Assembly (NCBI GenBank): GCA_910577925.1 | Contig: CAJTOI010000001.1 | Location: 254,538 to 265,551, forward strand | Reading direction: 5' to 3' | Length of the DNA: 11,014 nt | Source: an uncultured Roseburia sp. | GTDB lineage: Bacteria > Bacillota > Clostridia > Lachnospirales > Lachnospiraceae | Shown: positions 7,851 through 11,014 of the stretch, in pieces | How the letters are laid out: each line of letters starts with the position of its first letter | How positions within the stretch are numbered: the first letter of the stretch is position 1 | The notes under the pieces: model-generated | Databases searched by the model: none | Told to the model about the DNA's origin: nothing | The model's input: the letters and a program-made list of their open reading frames with translations, nothing else | Translations under genes and position numbers: made by a program

Positions 7851-7879
7851 ATTATATAACAGAACCCTCCAACTTGCAA
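7851..7879 (-). promoter_or_regulatory. SigA-type promoter for gltX and the helicase
   Basis: On the minus strand a perfect -10 TATAAT (7851-7856) and -35 TTGCAA (7874-7879, 4 of 6) lie 17 bases apart, about 40 bases before the gltX start. No T-box leader (specifier hairpin and antiterminator) fits in this short leader. Confidence 0.6.
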
Positions 7880-8013
7880 GGCTAACCGCCTTCGAACATC
7901 CGGGATTTTTCAGTCTCTTCCCGCAAATCCGTCTGATCTTCTCTCCGCCCCTATGCACCTTGCCCTGTCCTTATACATATTTTATTATGAATACTTGTTG
8001 GAGGTCAAAATCT

Positions 8014-8229
8014 ATGCGAACTTATGGAATGTCGGAATCCACAAAGCACGGCTGCGGCTGTATGCCGGATTCTGTCCACGAAAACTCCGAATTTGCGGTT
8101 GCGATGGCCTATGTGCCGTGGCAGAACTTTACAACCGTATATGATCCGGATAAGGCTCTCGAAGTCGGAACGATTTTTCCGGAATTAGATAAACCATTTT
8201 TTGGAGGAAGGGGGATGAAACGCAGATGA
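8014..8229 (+). CDS. cotJA: Spore coat associated protein CotJA
   Basis: A 71-residue protein with the CotJA signature MAYVPWQNF (31-39), then YDPDKALEVGTIFPELDKPF (43-62). CotJA is needed with CotJC for their joint assembly into the Bacillus spore coat; the operon is made in the mother cell under SigE. The N-terminus contains a short Cys-rich piece (HGCGCMPDS). The ATG at 8014-8016 has TTGGAGG about 8 bases upstream. It overlaps cotJB by four bases (ATGA). No convincing SigE promoter could be assigned in the 200 bases upstream. Because cotJC downstream is truncated, the job of this protein may be impaired. Confidence 0.92.
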   Translation: MRTYGMSESTKHGCGCMPDSVHENSEFAVAMAYVPWQNFTTVYDPDKALEVGTIFPELDKPFFGGRGMKRR

Positions 8230-8492
8230 TGTTGAATCAGATGAACCACGCACAGCTTATGCACTGGATTAATATGGTCAGCTTTGCCGTTGTGGAGATC
8301 ACGCTCTATCTCGACACGCATCCCGATGATATGGAAGCGATCAACTATTTTAATCATTATATCGAACTGCGCCGCAGCGCCTTAGACGCATACGCCGCAA
8401 AGTTCGGCCCGCTCACCGTTGATTCAGCCAATCCGGAAAATTTCTGGACCTGGGCGAAACAGCCGCTCCCGTGGGAAGGAGGTGCCTGCTGA
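8226..8492 (+). CDS. cotJB: Spore coat protein CotJB
   Basis: An 88-residue protein typical of CotJB: AVVEITLYLDTHPDDMEAIN (22-41), the NHY segment, YAAKFGPLT and the Trp-rich C-terminal FWTWAKQPLPWE (73-84). Start is ATG at 8226 (or the adjacent ATG at 8229), overlapping the cotJA stop. Its stop (8490-8492) directly abuts the cotJC ATG. It is the middle gene of the conserved cotJABC operon and acts in spore coat assembly. Confidence 0.92.
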   Translation: MMLNQMNHAQLMHWINMVSFAVVEITLYLDTHPDDMEAINYFNHYIELRRSALDAYAAKFGPLTVDSANPENFWTWAKQPLPWEGGAC

Positions 8493-8606
8493 ATGTGGAA
8501 TTATGAAAAGAGACTGGAATATCCGGTAAATATTACACAGCCGAATGCAAAAATTGCGCAGATTATCATGAGTCAGTACGGAGGCCCAAATAGTAATAAC
8601 CTATAA
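8493..8606 (+). pseudogene. cotJC: cotJC, truncated after about 32 codons next to the CRISPR locus
   Basis: The ATG follows the cotJB stop with no gap and has a strong SD (AAGGAGG, 8477-8483). The protein begins MWNYEKRLEYPVNI and continues to ISQYGGP-like MSQYGGPN, the standard N-terminus of CotJC (a manganese-catalase-like coat protein of about 190-200 residues). After GGPN the expected (D/S)GELAASLRYL-type continuation is missing; instead SNNL and a TAA stop follow (37 residues). The ferritin-like catalytic domain is therefore absent. The break lies near 8589-8595. Either the CRISPR locus inserted here, or a deletion joined cotJC to it; the rest of cotJC may sit beyond the right edge. The upstream genes look intact, so the event may be recent or the gene may be restored by excision. 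Confidence 0.8.
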
Positions 8607-8724
8607 TAATGTGTCTATCGTACTATTCCCTTTCTTGTTGGCACCTGTATCGTCTCTGCTGCTTCCTTAAAGATGCCCTCTCCCCACATAATGTGTGGGT
8701 GCTGGAGATATTCGAACCCTATGT
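8607..8724. other. Left flank between the cotJC break and the CRISPR array
   Basis: These 118 bases hold no convincing gene and are not AT-rich like many CRISPR leaders. They contain a small inverted repeat CCCACA-TAATG-TGTGGG (8683-8699) without a T-run. On the minus strand a frame coming out of the array stays open through this block and stops at 8615-8617; its last part reads like a protein C-terminus (FEYLQHPHIMWGEGIFKE and onward to RKGIVR). That could be the relic of a gene cut off by the array, or chance. Confidence 0.4.
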
Positions 8725-8751
8725 ACTGTAGTTCCCGGTTATCTCTTGGTA

Positions 8752-10933
8752 TGGTATAATATTGCCGATAGTACCTGAAGCAAGTATCTGGCTGTAGTTC
8801 CCGGTTATCTCTTGGTATGGTATAATTCCCGGAGCCAAATTTTCTTCCCTGCTTATGCTGTAGTTCCCGGTTATCTCTTGGTATGGTATAATCGATACAT
8901 ACTGCACCCACGCCGCGCCCCGCTGTAGTTCCCGGTTATCACTTGGTATGGTATAATCCGCTTTATTCGCTATGTTCTTCCCGTATGGCTGTAGTTCCCG
9001 GTTATCACTTGGTATGGTATAATAAGTTCGTAGAACAATATATTCCCGGAATGGCTGTAGTTCCCGGTTATCACTTGGTATGGTATAATAATTTTAATTA
9101 ATATTTCTCCGTTGGGTAAGCTGTAGTTCCCGGTTATCACTTGGTATGGTATAATAGAGGACTTCCACGAGTCCTCTATCGCCTAGCTGTAGTTCCCGGT
9201 TATCACTTGGTATGGTATAATACATTAAGTAATAATATGCTATTATAATATGCTGTAGTTCCCGGTTATCTCTTGGTATGGTATAATTTTCAAACTCCTT
9301 TAAAATGCTTTCTCCCGGCTGTAGTTCCCGGTTATCTCTTGGTATGGTATAATAACCACTTGCATATGTAGTAGGCAACTACAGCTGTAGTTCCAGGTTA
9401 TCACTTGGTATGGTATAATATAAAGTCTATATAGGGCAAACTACAAGGCGCTGTAGTTCCCGGTTATCACTTGGTATGGTATAATGCCGGACGCTTGCAG
9501 ATTATTTGTCATATGCTGTAGTTCCCGGTTATCACTTGGTATGGTATAATATATATCATACCACGACTTCAAAAATTATTGCTGTAGTTCCCGGTTATCA
9601 CTTGGTATGGTATAATATCTGCCTAAAAATAAAAACCCCAGCAAAAGCTGTAGTTCCCGGTTATCACTTGGTATGGTATAATTGTGAAGACTGGAAAATT
9701 TACACAAGAGGAGCTGTAGTTCCCGGTTATCACTTGGTATGGTATAATAGAAGACCGATGTATTTATACGGCATAGCAGCCGTAGTTCCCGGTTATCACT
9801 TGGTATGGTATAATTGTTCTTTCATGTAAAGGCAGCATTTATTTGCTGTAGTTCCCGGTTATCACTTGGTATGGTATAATCTGAACTTGATTATCAATTA
9901 AAGGTTATTAGCTGTAGTTCCCGGTTATCACTTGGTATGGTATAATTCCCGTTCGTCAAAATGCGTCGCCATCATAGCTGTAGTTCCCGGTTATCACTTG
10001 GTATGGTATAATAGTTTGGCAAAAAAACATTCCGTGGTGCAGCTGTAGTTCCCGGTTATCACTTGGTATGGTATAATTGCATCGTATGTCTGTACCAAAC
10101 CATTCGTGCTGTAGTTCCCGGTTATCACTTGGTATGGTATAATCCGTCTTCGCCCGTTAGTACAGATGGAGTAGCTGTAGTTCCCGGTTATCACTTGGTA
10201 TGGTATAATAGACAGTCCCAAGCCTGTTAAATGCAGAGGGCTGTAGTTCCCGGTTATCACTTGGTATGGTATAATCAAGCCTACAGCGCATTAAAACTGC
10301 ACAGAAGCTGTAGTTCCCGGTTATCACTTGGTATGGTATAATTGTTAGAAGCCCAGGTGTACCCGTCCTTTAGCTGTAGTTCCCGGTTATCACTTGGTAT
10401 GGTATAATAATCAGACCACACGACGATAAACCTAAGCTGCTGTAGTTCCCGGTTATCACTTGGTATGGTATAATTTATTGAAATGGGCTTGCAGCTTTTG
10501 ACGGCTGTAGTTCCCGGTTATCACTTGGTATGGTATAATTTAACCCGATGAAAGCGCAACCCTCAAAAGCTGTAGTTCCCGGTTATCACTTGGTATGGTA
10601 TAATATTTATCTTCAAATATGATCCGACAGAAGCGCTGTAGTTCCCGGTTATCACTTGGTATGGTATAATCTGACGAGCAACGGTGAGAGCCGGCGAAAC
10701 GCTGTAGTTCCCGGTTATCACTTGGTATGGTATAATATTTATCTTCAAATATGATCCGACAGAAGCGCTGTAGTTCCCGGTTATCACTTGGTATGGTATA
10801 ATCGATATTATCGGGCATTTATAACTTGAATGCTGTAGTTCCCGGTTATCACTTGGTATGGTATAATATGTCGTCCGGGCGCATAATCTGACGGAATGCT
10901 GTAGTTCCCGGTTATCACTTGGTATGGTATAAT
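8752..10933 (+). promoter_or_regulatory. Extended -10 promoter at the 3' end of every CRISPR repeat
   Basis: Positions 28-36 of each repeat read TGGTATAAT, a perfect TGn-TATAAT extended -10 (first copy 8752-8760, last 10925-10933). A weak -35, TTCCCG, lies 17 bases upstream at repeat positions 8-13; an extended -10 can work without a strong one. All 34 copies keep this element even where other positions vary. Transcripts would begin about 6-8 bases into each spacer, giving guides of about 22-24 bases, as known for type II-C loci of Neisseria, where each crRNA is made from its own promoter. R34 would fire into the right flank. Confidence 0.75.
10605..10766 (+). repeat. Duplicated CRISPR spacer (spacers 29 and 31)
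   Basis: The 30-base spacer beginning ATTTATCTTCAAATATGATC and ending CGACAGAAGC occurs at 10605-10634 and 10737-10766, separated by one different spacer (10671-10700) and two repeats. The match is exact, including boundaries. Confidence 0.95.
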
Positions 10934-11014
10934 AACAGGTACACGCCTAAAAGCGTTGCGGCACGACAAACGCATGAACGTTTTTCATCCCTCTGATCAC
11001 ATCTTCTGCATTTT
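10934..11014 (-). other. Right flank of the array with a possible minus-strand gene end
   Basis: No further repeat follows R34 at the expected distance, so the array ends at 10933. On the minus strand a frame is open from the window edge (11012) to a TAG at 10947-10949, giving 21 residues that end NVHAFVVPQRF. I do not recognise it, and it does not look like a Cas2 C-terminus I know. If real, it is a gene converging on the array, with the R34 promoter reading into its 3' end. Confidence 0.3.

Larger units (their letters stand above)
8725..10933 (+). CRISPR. CRISPR array, 34 repeats of 36 bp and 33 spacers, probably type II-C
   Basis: The repeat starts GCTGTAGTTCCCGG and ends CACTTGGTATGGTATAAT. 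Spacers are mostly 30 bases (a few 29, one 31). R1 is at 8725-8760, R2 at 8791-8826, R34 at 10898-10933. Variants: R1 begins with A; R1-R3, R9 and R10 have T instead of A at repeat position 20; R11 (9384) has A at position 12; R17 (9779) has C at position 3; R18-R34 are all identical. The spacer after R29 is identical to that after R31. By my manual alignment with the Neisseria meningitidis II-C repeat as I recall it, about 20 of 36 positions agree, including GTAG, TCCC and the terminal extended -10. The orientation is set by this: spacer transcripts run rightwards, with GCTGTAG as the crRNA repeat start. No cas genes or tracrRNA anti-repeat are in the window. Type assignment is inference from the repeat. 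Confidence 0.97.

Noticed and set aside
7812..8013. A T-box or other riboswitch upstream of gltX
   Set aside because: The leader from the likely promoter is only about 40 bases, too short for a T-box, and no other aptamer pattern is visible.
8683..8699. Hairpin CCCACA/TGTGGG as a terminator for the truncated cotJ operon
   Set aside because: Six base pairs with no following T-run; too weak to call.
9749..9778. Spacer 16 shares TTTATACGGCAT with the helicase gene (4671-4682), a possible self-target
   Set aside because: Only 12 bases match, and the 3' seed-side bases of the spacer differ; this is within chance.
8615..10818. Several open frames translating the CRISPR repeats (YTIPRDNRELQ- or VVPGYHLVWYN-type peptide repeats)
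   Set aside because: They are a by-product of regular 66-base spacing (divisible by 3) between repeats, not proteins.

Overview
The window looks like the chromosome of an endospore-forming, anaerobic clostridium, most likely Lachnospiraceae. It carries a mother-cell sigma factor (sigK), the spore-coat cotJ operon, DUF5662 and DUF1292 proteins typical of Clostridia, and Gram-positive-style Shine-Dalgarno sequences and TATAAT promoters. The species cannot be named from this sequence.

Layout. Positions 1-3868 are all on the minus strand: the 5' part of a YifB/ComM-type AAA ATPase gene running off the left edge, sigK, a DUF5662 gene, and a divergent GH13 glycogen-debranching-enzyme homologue. 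The last two form a tight pair. A divergent promoter region follows, then a small plus-strand acidic DUF1292 gene at 4000-4308. Next is an intergenic block (4308-4477) with two copies of a structured 74-bp repeat. Two minus-strand genes follow, gltX (glutamyl-tRNA synthetase) and a PcrA/UvrD-like helicase, 9 bases apart and probably one operon read from a promoter at 7851-7879.

The plus-strand cotJ operon starts at 8014: cotJA, cotJB, and then only the first ~32 recognisable codons of cotJC. There the coat-protein similarity stops, and 118 bases later a CRISPR array begins. The array (8725-10933) has 34 repeats of 36 bp and 33 spacers of 29-31 bp. The repeat has the look of a type II-C (Cas9) repeat, and each copy ends in a perfect extended -10 promoter (TGGTATAAT), so each spacer probably has its own promoter. 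No cas gene and no tracrRNA anti-repeat was seen; any cas genes would lie to the right of the window or elsewhere.

The most interesting points are: a CRISPR locus that begins inside a truncated spore-coat gene (simple disruption, or by speculation a skin-like element removed during sporulation); 34 repeat-embedded promoters; repeat degeneracy suggesting that the array grows at the end downstream of its transcription; a spacer present twice; and a GH13 protein that keeps the family scaffold but has lost the usual catalytic residues.
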